Assembly (NCBI RefSeq): GCF_001908725.1
Contig: NZ_CP018725.1
Span: 1,054,001-1,118,000 of the forward strand
Source of the DNA: Xanthomonas vesicatoria ATCC 35937
Lineage (GTDB): Bacteria; Pseudomonadota; Gammaproteobacteria; Xanthomonadales; Xanthomonadaceae
Direction of reading: 5' to 3'
Length of the DNA stretch: 64,000 bases
Program-made: the position numbers and the translations under genes
In this document: in pieces, positions 25,948-35,558 of the stretch
Layout: every line of letters starts with the position of its first letter
How positions within the stretch are numbered: the first letter of the stretch is position 1
The notes under the pieces: generated by a model
Databases searched by the model: none
Told to the model about the DNA's origin: nothing
What the model saw: only the letters and a program-made list of their open reading frames with translations

Positions 25948-26337
25948 TTACTTGATCAGGCGCAGCGCGAACGGATAGCGGTAATGCTCGCCGTTGTTGG
26001 CCTTGATTGCGGCCAGGATGCAGAACACCAAGTTGGCGACCCACACCAGCGTCGGCACGAAGAACAAAATACCGAACGACACGATGGTGAGGATCACCGC
26101 CAGCACGTAGGCGATGATCACGGTGATCTGGAAGTTCAGCGCTTCCTTGGCCTGATCGGTGGCAAACGGCTTGGACGGGCTGGCGTCCTTGCTGATCAGC
26201 CAGATCACCAGTGCACCGATGAACGACGTCAGGATGGCCAGCAGATGGGCGGCCAGCGCAAGGGTGCGCTCCTCCGACGGCGTGCTGGTACCGACCGGCG
26301 GCGGCGGCGGCGCTGCGTGTGTCTCGAACTCGCTCAT
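25948..26337 (-). CDS. DUF4870 (Tic20-like) small membrane protein
   Basis: A 129-residue inner-membrane protein. A Pro-rich N-terminus (APPPPPVGTS) is followed by SEERTLALAAHLLAIL, a conserved start of DUF4870, and three to four membrane helices (about 24-48, 70-90, 92-112). DQAKEALNFQITV is the family's hallmark block. No function is established; the family is sometimes named for remote similarity to the Tic20 translocon component. It looks monocistronic, with the shared terminator after it. Confidence 0.88.
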   Translation of the reverse strand: MSEFETHAAPPPPPVGTSTPSEERTLALAAHLLAILTSFIGALVIWLISKDASPSKPFATDQAKEALNFQITVIIAYVLAVILTIVSFGILFFVPTLVWVANLVFCILAAIKANNGEHYRYPFALRLIK

Positions 26338-26670
26338 ATCTCTCCCCGAACATGATTGTGGTGCGGCGGACTATAACAACGATTCAGCCAGCCACCAGTG
26401 CGGGAAGACATGGTCTGGTTTGAGTCACCTGCCACCGGTCATCGCACGCGCCCTTCGGTGAGGCGGTGACACAGCGATCGCGCGGCGGCAGGGCGCAGCG
26501 ACGTTGGGTTCGACGCTTTGTTGCAGCGTACTGGTAGGCCCCACATGCACTTCCGAGACCAGATGGCACACGCGCATGGCCTGCCCAAGGCCCGCACGCT
26601 GCTGCGACGCCTCGGCAATGCCCGCCGACTAAGCCGTTGGCATGGCCAGACCTCTGCCTGGGCCGCGGGC
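26338..26670. other. Gene-free stretch between DUF4870 gene and pmbA
   Basis: About 330 bp. It must hold the minus-strand promoter for the DUF4870 gene and the 3' end of the pmbA transcript. I see no clear terminator hairpin with a T-run and no supported gene. Confidence 0.4.
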
Positions 26671-28038
26671 TCAGCTATCGCCGGCCACGGTCATCCGGTT
26701 GACCAGCACCGAGCCGATCTTGACGTGCGAGCGCGGGTCGACGTCGCTGCCCACCGCCTCGATACCGGCGAACATGTCGCGCAGATTGCCGGCGATGGTC
26801 AGGCCGTCGACCGGATAGGCGATGGCGCCGTTCTCGATCCAGAAGCCGCCGGCACCGCGCGAGTAATCGCCGGTCACCGGATTGACCCCGTTGCCCATCA
26901 GTTCGGTGACCAGCAGGCCGCGTGACATGCCGGCAATCATCGACGCCAGATCGCCGGCGTTGGCGCTGACCTGCAGGTTATGCACGCCCCCTGCATTGGC
27001 GGTGGTCTGCAGGCCCAGCTTGCGCGCCGAGTAGCTGCCCAGCACGTAGCGCTGCAGCACGCCATCGGTGATCAGTGCCGACCGCCGCGTAGCGACGCCT
27101 TCACCATCGAATGCGGCCGAGCGCAGCCCGCGGCGCAGATGCGGCAGCTCTTCGATGTTGAACCAGTCCGGGAACAGCTTGGTGCCAACGCTATCGAGCA
27201 GGAAGCTGGCACGGCGATACAGCGCGCCGCCGGAGACCGCACCCAGCAGATGGCCGACCAGCGAGCGCGCCACTTCCGGCGCGAACAGCACCGGCAGCGG
27301 GCCCGTGGGCAGCGAACGCGGTGCCAGCCTTGCCAGGGTGCGCGCCGCGGCATGCCGGCCAATGGCATCCGGCGCCTCCAGGTCTTCGCGCGCCAGGGCG
27401 CTGCTGTACCAGCCATCGCGCTGCATGCCGTCGCCCTGCCCGGCGATCAACGCGCAGCTGATCGAATGGTGGGTGCCGCGCTCACGGCCGATGAACCCGT
27501 GCGAATTGGCGTACACCGACAGGCTGAGCCCGGTGCTGGCCGAGGCACCGTCGGAATTGCTGATGCGTGCATCGGCATCCCTGCCGGCGGCCTCGCAGGC
27601 CAGTGCAAGATCTACCGCGGTGTCGGCGTCTAGCGCCCACGGGTGCCAACTGTCCAGGTCGGGAAAGTCGCGCGCCATGAGTTCCGGGTCGGCCAGGCCG
27701 GAGGCCGCATCGTCCTCGGTATAGCGCGCAATTGCGCAGGCCTGGGCCACGGTGGACTCCAGGCTGGCGTCCTGCAGGTCGGCGGTGCTGGCACTGCCCT
27801 TGCGCTTGCCGAAGTAGACCGTCACCGCAATGCCGCGGTCGCGGGTGGATTCGACCGTTTCCACATCGCCCAGGCGCACGTTGACGTCTAGGCCGCGCTC
27901 TTCGCTGCAGCTCACTTCGGCCTGGGTGGCGCCGGCCGCACGGGCGCGCTCGAGCAGGCGTTGCGAGATATCGGTCAGTGCATCCAGGCGCTGCAGGCTG
28001 TCGTCGGTGACACGGGTTTCGGAGGAGAGTGCGTTCAA
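26671..28038 (-). CDS. pmbA: Metalloprotease-associated protein TldE/PmbA
   Basis: A 455-residue TldD/TldE-family protein. It shares the fold with TldD but, as usual for TldE, lacks the HExxxH zinc motif. Landmarks are GLDVNVRLGDVETVESTRDRG near the N-terminus (abbreviated) and ELMGNGVNPVTGDYSRGAGGFWIENG near the C-terminus (abbreviated). TldD and TldE form a heterodimeric protease that processes modified peptides such as microcin B17 and acts in antitoxin turnover. The start is TTG 28038, with AAGGAT about 7 bp upstream; the frame runs farther back through the tandem repeats at 28049-28206 but that part is not PmbA-like. tldD is encoded 950 bp upstream on the same strand, separated by darP on the other strand. 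Confidence 0.92.
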   Translation of the reverse strand: MNALSSETRVTDDSLQRLDALTDISQRLLERARAAGATQAEVSCSEERGLDVNVRLGDVETVESTRDRGIAVTVYFGKRKGSASTADLQDASLESTVAQACAIARYTEDDAASGLADPELMARDFPDLDSWHPWALDADTAVDLALACEAAGRDADARISNSDGASASTGLSLSVYANSHGFIGRERGTHHSISCALIAGQGDGMQRDGWYSSALAREDLEAPDAIGRHAAARTLARLAPRSLPTGPLPVLFAPEVARSLVGHLLGAVSGGALYRRASFLLDSVGTKLFPDWFNIEELPHLRRGLRSAAFDGEGVATRRSALITDGVLQRYVLGSYSARKLGLQTTANAGGVHNLQVSANAGDLASMIAGMSRGLLVTELMGNGVNPVTGDYSRGAGGFWIENGAIAYPVDGLTIAGNLRDMFAGIEAVGSDVDPRSHVKIGSVLVNRMTVAGDS

Positions 28039-28048
28039 TGCTTTATCC

Positions 28049-28206
28049 TTTGGATGCGGATCCGTCCGCGAAAGCCCGGCCATCATGGCTGGACTGTCTG
28101 AATTTGGATGCGGATCCTTCCGCAGAAAGCTCGGCCATCCATGGCCGCAGTGTCTGAATTTGGTGCGGAGTCTTCCGCCGGCGTCCGGCCATTCACGGCC
28201 GGAATT
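28049..28206. repeat. Three tandem ~55-bp direct repeats between pmbA and darP
   Basis: Units begin at 28049, 28103 and 28159, each with TTTGGATGCGG (TTTGGTGCGG in the third), then TCCGC, and a small GGCCAT/ATGGCC dyad, ending GTCTGAA. The first two units are 54 and 56 bp; the third is diverged and partial. The array fills the divergent promoter region of pmbA and darP and reaches the pmbA ribosome site. Confidence 0.85.
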
Positions 28207-28236
28207 CAACTAACCAAGTTTCGGGATGTAGTGGCA

Positions 28237-28818
28237 ATGCGCGGACGCGATGAAGATACCGGTGAATTTCGTGGCGCCAGCCGCAGCCAGCAACGGCGCG
28301 AGGCGCTGGAAATTTTCGACCTGGGCGAAAAGCTGGTAGCGCTCACGCCGGCGCAGCTGGCCAAGTTGCCGGTGCCCGAGTCGTTGATCCCGCATATCGA
28401 AGAGAGCAAGCGCATCACCTCGCATATTGCGCACAAGCGGCAGCTGGCGTTTCTGGCCAAGCACATGCGCCGCGAGGACGATGAAACGCTGGCTGCGATC
28501 CGCGATGCGCTGGATGCCAACAGCGACACCGCGCGCCGCGAAGTGGCGGCGATCCATCGCGTCGAGCGCTGGCGCGAGCGCCTGCTCGCCGAAGGCGACG
28601 TCGCGCTGGCCGAGTTGCTGGAAACCTACCCGGCCGCCGACCGTCAGCAACTGCGTCAGCTGGTGCGCAACGCGATCCACGAACGCGCCAAGAACAAGCC
28701 GCCGCGCGCCTACCGCGAGCTGTTCCAGGTGCTGCGCGACCTGTCTCAGGAGCAGGGATTGGAGAGTGGGGATTCGGGATTGGAAGACGGCGAACCGGCG
28801 TCGGAAGACGACGAATAA
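28237..28818 (+). CDS. darP: Ribosome biogenesis protein DarP (YjgA, DUF615)
   Basis: A 193-residue DUF615 protein. The conserved start [28 protein letters not shown] (abbreviated) and the helical body ([39 protein letters not shown]) match YjgA/DarP, which associates with 50S precursor particles and aids peptidyl-transferase-centre maturation. The start is ATG 28237; a longer open frame passes through the tandem repeats. The last residues ([13 protein letters not shown]) are encoded by a four-unit GGGATTG-type heptamer array (28755-28782) and are unlike the family, so the repeat seems to have replaced or extended the native C-terminus. Confidence 0.92.
   Translation: MRGRDEDTGEFRGASRSQQRREALEIFDLGEKLVALTPAQLAKLPVPESLIPHIEESKRITSHIAHKRQLAFLAKHMRREDDETLAAIRDALDANSDTARREVAAIHRVERWRERLLAEGDVALAELLETYPAADRQQLRQLVRNAIHERAKNKPPRAYRELFQVLRDLSQEQGLESGDSGLEDGEPASEDDE
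28755..28782 (+). repeat. Heptamer array (4 units) inside the darP 3' end
   Basis: Four consecutive 7-bp units, GGGATTG, GAGAGTG, GGGATTC, GGGATTG, encode residues of the DarP C-terminus. It belongs to the dispersed heptamer family also seen at 28866, 28954, 35398, 35526, 46811 and 55902. Confidence 0.75.
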
Positions 28819-28865
28819 GGCTCCGCCCGATCCGACCAGCCCCGCAAGGGCCAGGCCGGCCGTTG

Positions 28866-28981
28866 CCAATCCCAAATCCCGTTTCCCGAATTCCCGCGGA
28901 AACGGCCAATCACCCAGGCCGAACCCACCAAAACCCGCAGTCCCTGCTGTTGCGAATCCCGAATCCCGATTCCCGATACCC
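28866..28981 (-). repeat. Two heptamer arrays between darP and tldD
   Basis: A degenerate array at about 28866-28895 (CCAATCC, CAAATCC, CGTTTCC and similar) and a clearer one at 28954-28981 (GAATCCC, GAATCCC, GATTCCC, GATACCC). Both have the same unit as the darP array but in the opposite orientation. They lie in the 170-bp gap between the convergent darP and tldD genes. Confidence 0.75.
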
Positions 28982-28987
28982 GGCATC

Positions 28988-30433
28988 TCAGGCCTGCGTT
29001 CCGCCAACGGTGATGCCGTCGATCAACAGCGACGGCTGGCCGACGCCGACGGGCACGCTCTGCCCGTCCTTGCCGCACACGCCCACGCCTTCGTCCAGGG
29101 CCAGATCGTTACCGATCATGCGCACCTTCTGCATGGTTTCCGGGCCGTTGCCGATCAGCGTGGCGCCCTTCACCGGCGCGGTGACCTTGCCGTCTTCGAT
29201 CAGATAGGCCTCGGTGGCCGAGAACACGTACTTGCCGCTGGTGATGTCGACCTGGCCGCCGCCGAAGTTCACCGCGTAGATGCCCTTCTTGACCGAGCGG
29301 ATCATCTCTTCCGGGTCGTGCTGGCCGGCGCGCATGTAGGTGTTGGTCATGCGCGGCATGGTCAGGTGCGCGAACGATTCGCGCCGCCCGTTGCCGGTGG
29401 GCGCCACGCCCATCAGGCGCGCGTTGTGGGTGTCCTGCATGTAGCCGACCAGCACGCCGTCCTCGATCAACGTGGTGCACTGGGTCTGCGTGCCTTCGTC
29501 GTCGATGTTGAGCGAGCCGCGGCGGCCGTCCAGGGTGCCGTCGTCGACGATGGTCACGCCCGGTGAGGCGACGCGTTCGCCCATGCGCCCGGCATAGACG
29601 CTGGTGCCCTTGCGGTTGAAGTCGCCTTCCAACCCGTGGCCGACGGCTTCGTGCAGCAACACACCCGGCCAACCGGGACCGAGCACCACCGGCATCACGC
29701 CGGCCGGCGCGGGGATGGCATCCAGATTGACCAGCGCCTGGCGCAGCGCTTCGCGCGCAAACCCTTCCGGGCGGCCATCGGCGAACAGTTCGGCGTAGCC
29801 GTAACGACCGCCGCCACCGGAATAACCGGATTCGCGACGGCTACCCTGTTCGACGATCACCTGCACGTTCAAGCGCACCAGCGGGCGTACGTCGGCCGCC
29901 AGCACGCCGTCGCTGCGGGCGATGAGCACCGTGTCCACGCCGCCGGACAGGCTCACCATCACCTGTTTGACGCGTGGGTCGGCGGCGCGCACGTACTGGT
30001 CGATGCGGCGCAGCAGATCCACCTTGGTGGCGCTGTCCATGTCGTCGATCGGGTCGGTGGCCGGGTACAAGGCGCGGCCGTTGCCGCGCACCAGCGCGCG
30101 GGTGGATTGCGCGCCGCCGTCGCGCGAGATCGCACGCGCCGACTGCGCCGCTTCCAGCAAGGTCTCGCGCTGGATGTCGTCGGAATACGCAAAGCCGGTT
30201 TTTTCGCCGGCGATCGCACGCACGCCGACGCCTTGTTCGATGGAATGCGCACCGTCCTTGACGATGCCGTCTTCCACGCTCCAGCTTTCGCGGCGCGAAT
30301 GCTGAAAGTACAGATCGCCGAAGTCGATGCCCGGGCCGAGCAGGGCGCCGAAGGTGCGGTCCAGATGGCCGGCATCCAGGCCGGAGGGAAGCAGCAGCCG
30401 GGTTTCGGCCAGAGTGAGAGCGTTATCGGTCAT
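28988..30433 (-). CDS. tldD: Metalloprotease TldD
   Basis: A 481-residue protease subunit. The zinc motif HEAVGH (HExxxH) is present at about residue 260, followed by [20 protein letters not shown], and the C-terminal [27 protein letters not shown] closes the family block (abbreviated). TldD supplies the catalytic site of the TldD/TldE heterodimer, in which TldE (pmbA, also in this window) shapes the pore. The start is ATG 30433. The order yhdP-tldD on the minus strand matches the common rng-yhdP-tldD arrangement, but here a plus-strand DUF6065 gene separates them. Confidence 0.95.
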   Translation of the reverse strand: MTDNALTLAETRLLLPSGLDAGHLDRTFGALLGPGIDFGDLYFQHSRRESWSVEDGIVKDGAHSIEQGVGVRAIAGEKTGFAYSDDIQRETLLEAAQSARAISRDGGAQSTRALVRGNGRALYPATDPIDDMDSATKVDLLRRIDQYVRAADPRVKQVMVSLSGGVDTVLIARSDGVLAADVRPLVRLNVQVIVEQGSRRESGYSGGGGRYGYAELFADGRPEGFAREALRQALVNLDAIPAPAGVMPVVLGPGWPGVLLHEAVGHGLEGDFNRKGTSVYAGRMGERVASPGVTIVDDGTLDGRRGSLNIDDEGTQTQCTTLIEDGVLVGYMQDTHNARLMGVAPTGNGRRESFAHLTMPRMTNTYMRAGQHDPEEMIRSVKKGIYAVNFGGGQVDITSGKYVFSATEAYLIEDGKVTAPVKGATLIGNGPETMQKVRMIGNDLALDEGVGVCGKDGQSVPVGVGQPSLLIDGITVGGTQA

Positions 30434-30532
30434 GCGGTCAGGATGGGGCCCGCGCGCCGGGGAGACAAGTCGTCCGGCTGAACATGTGGCGCGGCTATCA
30501 TCGCCGGCTCGTTCTTCGATCACTGCCAGCGC

Positions 30533-31288
30533 ATGAAGCTCATCGCCCACGTTCTGGATGGCCACACGCTGGACATCCGCCCTGCCCCGCATGCGCGCGA
30601 CTGGATGGACGCCACCGATCAACGCTATGCGTATCGCTGCCTGCCGCTGGCGATTGCGAATGCGCACGGCTGGGAGCTGCTGTGCCAGTCCGGTTTCGAA
30701 GCCAGTTGGAACGGCGGCGACGCACTGGCGGCGATCACCATCAGCGCCGATGCAGACACGGCGGCACCGGCGATCAGCCACTTCGGCTACGGCGTGCTGA
30801 CCTTCCATGTGCCCTGCCTGTTTCGCACCGACGCAGGCATCGACCTGTTCGTCACGGGGCCGTTGAATCGGCCCAAGGACGGCATCGGCGCATTGAGCGG
30901 CCTGGTGGAAACCGACTGGAGCCTCTACACCTTCACCATGAACTGGCGTTTCACCCGGCCCGGGCGAGTGCGTTTCGACGCGGGCGAGCCGTTCTGCCAT
31001 CTGTTCCCGCTGCAACGGCAGATGATCGAGCAGGTGCAGCCGCAGTGGATGCCGCTGTCCGAGGCGCCGGAACTGGCGCAACAGCATGCCGACTGGACGC
31101 ACAGCCGCACGCGCTTCTTAGATGCGCTCACGGAACCGCAATCGGCCGCAGCGCGCGAAAAGTGGCAGCGCGGCTATTTTCGCGGCGTCGCCGGAACAGA
31201 CCCGACGCCGCAACCGGGCCACCGTGCCCGCCTTCGCTTGCCGATGTTCACGCGCGCCGGCAGCGACGAGGACGCGGCAGGCGGCTAA
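30533..31288 (+). CDS. DUF6065 family protein of unknown function
   Basis: A 251-residue soluble protein. The pattern [75 protein letters not shown] and MNWRFTRPG resembles DUF6065, a family without a known activity whose genes often sit near modification or secondary-metabolite genes. No signal peptide or membrane segment is visible. The sequence is rich in Trp and His and may form a beta-rich fold. The gene is plus-strand, inserted between tldD and yhdP, and ends at the first copy of a 32-bp tandem repeat. Confidence 0.75.
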   Translation: MKLIAHVLDGHTLDIRPAPHARDWMDATDQRYAYRCLPLAIANAHGWELLCQSGFEASWNGGDALAAITISADADTAAPAISHFGYGVLTFHVPCLFRTDAGIDLFVTGPLNRPKDGIGALSGLVETDWSLYTFTMNWRFTRPGRVRFDAGEPFCHLFPLQRQMIEQVQPQWMPLSEAPELAQQHADWTHSRTRFLDALTEPQSAAAREKWQRGYFRGVAGTDPTPQPGHRARLRLPMFTRAGSDEDAAGG

Positions 31289-31349
31289 GCAGAGGCTGCG
31301 CATCGAGGTGCGTACAATAAGCAGAGGCTGCGCATCGAGGTGCGTACAA
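31286..31349. repeat. 32-bp tandem duplication
   Basis: Two identical 32-bp units (31286-31317 and 31318-31349), each beginning TAAGCAGAGGCTGCG and ending GTGCGTACAA. The first overlaps the stop codon of the DUF6065 gene. Confidence 0.9.
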
Positions 31350-31477
31350 AGCGACAGGTGGCGTACCGCCCGCCGTTGGTGCCAACCGGGTCGACGGCTC
31401 GGCCGCCAGGCCCGGCATCGCCGAGGAACGCCCCTGCCAGTCCATCGATGCACGTTGCACCCAAGCGCCAGACGGCG

Positions 31478-34400
31478 TCAGCGCGGCGATGCGGCGGGCT
31501 TGCCAGTGGGCGCTGGCTTGCTTGGCGCACGCTCGCGCGCTTCGCGCTCGACCACGTCCACCTGCGGGTCTTTCCACGGCCCGGTGACGTGGTAGGTCTT
31601 GGCGCCGATCGCGCCCAGCGGCTTGCCCAGCACCGCGTTGGCGGCCGCGCCCACTGCCGCGCCCACCGGCCCGCCGGCCACGGCGCCGACCACGGTCAGC
31701 AGGTTCCCGGCCTTGGGGTTCACATCCACCGTCTGGTCGAAGGTCTGCGCGCGCAGATCGGTCTGGCCGCGGATGGCGATCTCGGCCGCGGGGCCTGCGA
31801 TGCGAATGGCATCGGTGCGCGCGAAGCCGTCACCGAAGCGCACCTCGCCGTCCAGCGTGTTGAAGGCAAGGCCCTTGGAGAAGAAATCGCGGAAGTCGAA
31901 CATCAGCCGGCGCGGCAGCTGCGCCACGCTGAGCAGGCCCAGCACGCGACCGGCGCCCGGGTCCACTTCCAGCAGCTGGCCGTTGCGCACATCCACCTTC
32001 AAGTTGCCATCCAGCGAGCCAAGCGCAAAGCCCGTCGGCGAGCCCTGCCAGCCGGCGTTGAGTTCCAGTTGGCCTTCGCCGCCGCGTAGCTGGCCGCCCA
32101 GGGTGAGGTTCTGCAATAGATTGCCCAGGTTGCGGCTATCCACCCGCGCCGACAGCCGTGTGCTGGCGGCATCGCCCTTGCCGCGCCAGGCGCCGGTCAG
32201 ACCGATGCTCTGGTCGTCCGAGCGCAGCTGCAGTTGATCCACCTGCATGCCGTCGGTGAGCCGGCTGCTGCGTAGGATGGCCGCGCCCAGGGTCATCTTG
32301 CCCACGCGCAAGTCGTCGATATCCAGCGCCAGCGGCGGGATGGAGACCGGGTCGAACTCGGCAACCGCGCGGCGCGCCGGTTCCGGCAGCGCACCGGCCA
32401 GCGGGTCGCCGGGCTCGGGGGCCGCAGGCTCGGGCGCGTCGGCCACCGGCTGCCAGCGCACGGTGCTGAGCTTGCCCTGCACGATGCCGCCGTCTGCGTT
32501 GGGCACGGTGAGCTGGCCGGCCAGGGAGGGCCCGTCCAGGGTTACCGCCACCGCATCGCGGGTCGGCCGCAGCCGCAGCCGGGTCTGCGGAAATACGCCG
32601 CCGATCATCAGCAGCTTGTCCGCCTGCACATCCACCTGCTGCAACGGCACCGCGTCTTTTTTGGGCGGTGCCGGCTGGCCCGGCAGCGGTGGCATATCGG
32701 CATCGCTGTCGCTGCTGCCACGCGCCAGGCTGATCCAGTCGATCGCATCCAGCGAGGCGGTGCGGCCGGTGACCACAAGTCCGTTCGCGGGCGGGCGCTC
32801 GGTCACCGTGTCGGTGCCCATGACCACGCGTACGCCGGTCTGGTCGCCACGGCTGCTGGCCTTGAGCGCCACCAGTTTGCCGAAGGCCACGTCGATGTCG
32901 CCATCGCCGACCGGCAGGGCCACCTTGACCTGCGTGTCCAGCGGTTGGGAGGCAGCCTTGTCCAGCGGCGCGGGCAGATCCAGCGTGGTGCCCATCAGCT
33001 CCGACCGCAGCGTCAGCAGTGTCTGCGCATCCGGTTGACTCGGTGTCGGGAGCGGCACGTCCACGCCCACCTGCCATGGCGCGCTGCCATGCACATACGG
33101 GCGCAGCCATTCCATTTGCGGCGCCCTGTCGAACAACTCCTTGGCGTCCAGGGTGGCGTTCAGGCGTGCCTCGAAGGCTTGCGCCGGGTCCTGCACAAAG
33201 CCACCGGCACGCAGTGCCAACTCGCCAGTGCGACCCTGGTGCTGCACGCTCAGGTGCTCGGCTGCAAACCCGCTGTCGCGATATTCGGCCTGCCCGCTGA
33301 CCTGGTCGAAGGCCAGATTCCAGCGCGCGTCCGCCAACTTGGCGCCCTGCAACGCCACCGTGCCCTGCAGATGCCCGCCAACGCCCTTGGTGCGCAACGG
33401 GCGCAGCAGATCGAAGCTCACCGTTGCCGGGCCGGACACGGTGAGGTTGCGCAGGGTATCGCCGTAACGTTGCTCCAGCGGGCTCTTACGCAACATGCCC
33501 AGCAGTTGCGCCGCATCGGCCTGGGTAGAGGCGCGCACGTAGAGCTCGGAGGTCTTGAAGCTGGGGATGCCGGCGTCCAGCTGCGCGATCGGGGTGCCGG
33601 CAAGATCGCCGCTGCCCTGCAACGAAAATCCATTGCCGATGAAGCGCAGATCGGCCTGCACCTGCTGCATCGCCGGCCAGTCCGGACTGAAGCGAATCGT
33701 GCCGTCGCGGATCTGTCCGAACGCTTCGAAGCGCCCATCGTTGTTGTCGAACGGCCATTGGTCCAGATCGCCGCTGACCAGGCCGGTGCCTCCGGTAATC
33801 ACGCCACCGGCCACGGCCATGTCCAGCCAGTCGATGGCGGCCTTGCTCATCTTCGAGCGGATCCAGAACTTGCGCGCCACCGGCAGCGCTACATCGTCCA
33901 GTTGCGCGGCCAGTTGCATGCGCGGGCGGGTACCGTCGTTCTGGAACCACAGCCCCCCGCGCACGTTGGCGCCATAGTCCTTGGCCTGCACACGCAGGGC
34001 CGGGGTGGCAACTTGCCAGCCGGCGCCTTCGCGCCAGCCGACGATCTTGCCGGCCAGTTGAATCTCGTGCACCACGCCAAAGCCGGCGGGCCAGTCGAAG
34101 CGCACGGTGGCGTCCGCCGCAGTGTCCAGCTCGCCGCCCTGTGCGTCGCCGTCGACGTGGCCGCGTAAACCGGTGATTCCCGGCGAATTGCCCACCGGCA
34201 GGAAACCGAGCTCTTCGATCTGCCCCTGCGCACGCACGGGGCCACCCTGCTCGCCGGCGATCTGCAGATCGGCCACACGCAGCTGCGGTTTGGACAGAAT
34301 CAACCAACGGCGCAGCGCAGGCGACAGTTGATCGCTCAATGCGGCGGCGGCTATCAGGCCGGAGACATCGCCCTGTTTGGCAGCGACCGCATAGCGACGT

Positions 34401-35389
34401 CCGCCGGCGATGCTCAGCCCGTCCAGACGCTGCAACGCGGCCGCCTGCCCCAGCCGTAGCACCGGCGCATCCAACCGCCAGCCGCCGTCGATAGTGCGCC
34501 AGCGCGTACGGGCCTGCAGGCGTTCCCAGCGCAGCGCGCGGCGTGCGGTTTCATCTGGTAGCGGCGCACCGGACAGCGCAATCTGGGTGAGGTCGGCATC
34601 GACGACGACACTGGTGATGCGGCGGGCACGCAGCTGTGCCCACGCCTGCAGGCGCCCACCGCCACCGTCCACGCGCATGCCGCCGAGCTGCAGCAGCGAC
34701 GCCCATGCCGCCAGATCGGCCGGATCGGACTGCAAATAGGCGCTGCCGTCGCCGCTGTCGCGGTTGAAGTCCAGCACTGCGGTCAGCGGCGCACGCGTGA
34801 GATCGATCCAGCTGCGACTGCCGACCTTGACCGTCGAACCGCTCACGCGCAGGCGCAGATCGATCCGCGGCAAGGATGTGTCCAAACCAATCGATGGCGC
34901 GCTCACCTTCAGGCGCGCCTCGGCCAGCTGGATCTCGCCGAGCCGACGCAAGGCATCTAGTGGGTCGGAGCGCTTCCCGCTCGGCAGGCCCTGCACCGAC
35001 CACACACCGTCGTCGCTGCGTTGCAGGGTCAGCGCCAACCCGCGCAGGCGCACCTCGGTCAACGAATGCCCCGGCAACAACCCGGCGTACATCGCCAGCA
35101 GGATTTCCGCCTGGCCCACGCGCACATCGCCATGCGGGCCGATCCGCAAACCGTCCAGCCGCAGCAGCGGGCCACGCCGGGTCCACTCGGTATCCAGGCG
35201 GTCAAAGGCGATCTGCTGCCCGGCGCGCTGGCTCAACCAGTCGGCGATCTGCTGCGGGTGCTCCTCGGCCAACGGCAACACCTGACTGGCTGCGCCCACC
35301 AGCAACGCGACCGCGACCACCGCAAGCGCGCAGGCAGTGATCGCATAGCGGCGGAACAGGCGCAGACGGCGGCGCAGCGGGGTGGGCAT
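31478..35389 (-). CDS. yhdP: AsmA-like YhdP family envelope protein
   Basis: A 1303-residue protein of the YhdP (TIGR02099, DUF3971/AsmA-like) family. One N-terminal membrane helix (about 14-36) is followed by a long periplasmic beta-rich domain with repeated groove-forming strands, and the AsmA-like C-terminal region (GNLLTVVGAVAGGPVGAAVG). YhdP, with TamB and YdbH, is needed for phospholipid transport from the inner to the outer membrane; the long beta-groove bridges the periplasm. The start is ATG 35389 (MPTPLRRRLRLFRRY). It is downstream of rng on the same strand, with heptamer arrays in the 170-bp gap between them. The C-terminal tail (PSKPAPTGKPAASPR) is low complexity. Confidence 0.92.
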   Translation of the reverse strand: MPTPLRRRLRLFRRYAITACALAVVAVALLVGAASQVLPLAEEHPQQIADWLSQRAGQQIAFDRLDTEWTRRGPLLRLDGLRIGPHGDVRVGQAEILLAMYAGLLPGHSLTEVRLRGLALTLQRSDDGVWSVQGLPSGKRSDPLDALRRLGEIQLAEARLKVSAPSIGLDTSLPRIDLRLRVSGSTVKVGSRSWIDLTRAPLTAVLDFNRDSGDGSAYLQSDPADLAAWASLLQLGGMRVDGGGGRLQAWAQLRARRITSVVVDADLTQIALSGAPLPDETARRALRWERLQARTRWRTIDGGWRLDAPVLRLGQAAALQRLDGLSIAGGRRYAVAAKQGDVSGLIAAAALSDQLSPALRRWLILSKPQLRVADLQIAGEQGGPVRAQGQIEELGFLPVGNSPGITGLRGHVDGDAQGGELDTAADATVRFDWPAGFGVVHEIQLAGKIVGWREGAGWQVATPALRVQAKDYGANVRGGLWFQNDGTRPRMQLAAQLDDVALPVARKFWIRSKMSKAAIDWLDMAVAGGVITGGTGLVSGDLDQWPFDNNDGRFEAFGQIRDGTIRFSPDWPAMQQVQADLRFIGNGFSLQGSGDLAGTPIAQLDAGIPSFKTSELYVRASTQADAAQLLGMLRKSPLEQRYGDTLRNLTVSGPATVSFDLLRPLRTKGVGGHLQGTVALQGAKLADARWNLAFDQVSGQAEYRDSGFAAEHLSVQHQGRTGELALRAGGFVQDPAQAFEARLNATLDAKELFDRAPQMEWLRPYVHGSAPWQVGVDVPLPTPSQPDAQTLLTLRSELMGTTLDLPAPLDKAASQPLDTQVKVALPVGDGDIDVAFGKLVALKASSRGDQTGVRVVMGTDTVTERPPANGLVVTGRTASLDAIDWISLARGSSDSDADMPPLPGQPAPPKKDAVPLQQVDVQADKLLMIGGVFPQTRLRLRPTRDAVAVTLDGPSLAGQLTVPNADGGIVQGKLSTVRWQPVADAPEPAAPEPGDPLAGALPEPARRAVAEFDPVSIPPLALDIDDLRVGKMTLGAAILRSSRLTDGMQVDQLQLRSDDQSIGLTGAWRGKGDAASTRLSARVDSRNLGNLLQNLTLGGQLRGGEGQLELNAGWQGSPTGFALGSLDGNLKVDVRNGQLLEVDPGAGRVLGLLSVAQLPRRLMFDFRDFFSKGLAFNTLDGEVRFGDGFARTDAIRIAGPAAEIAIRGQTDLRAQTFDQTVDVNPKAGNLLTVVGAVAGGPVGAAVGAAANAVLGKPLGAIGAKTYHVTGPWKDPQVDVVEREARERAPSKPAPTGKPAASPR

Positions 35390-35397
35390 TAACGGCG

Positions 35398-35425
35398 GGG
35401 AATCGGGAATCGGGAGTGGGGAATC
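35398..35425 (+). repeat. Heptamer array (4 x GGGAATC type)
   Basis: Four consecutive units, GGGAATC, GGGAATC, GGGAGTG, GGGAATC, lie 8 bp upstream of the yhdP start. Confidence 0.85.
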
Positions 35426-35525
35426 GTAAGAGCACACGCCGCGGCGCACGAGCGATAAACCCTCGGCACATGCCTCTTCTTGGAAAGGATAACGAAGGTC
35501 CCGTAGAGCGTGTCTTGCTCCACAA

Positions 35526-35553
35526 CCATTCCCCATTCCCCATTCCCCATTCC
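35526..35553 (-). repeat. Heptamer array (4 x CCATTCC)
   Basis: Four perfect CCATTCC units lie 5 bp downstream of the rng stop, in inverted orientation to the array at 35398-35425. The two arrays flank a 100-bp unassigned segment. Confidence 0.9.
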
Positions 35554-35558
35554 CGGCC

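Noticed and set aside
28049..28206. Possible CRISPR array
   Set aside because: Units abut directly without unique spacers and the third is diverged; no cas genes nearby.
28108..28236. Upstream extension of DarP through the tandem repeats
   Set aside because: The extra residues come from the 55-bp repeats and do not resemble the family; ATG 28237 fits.
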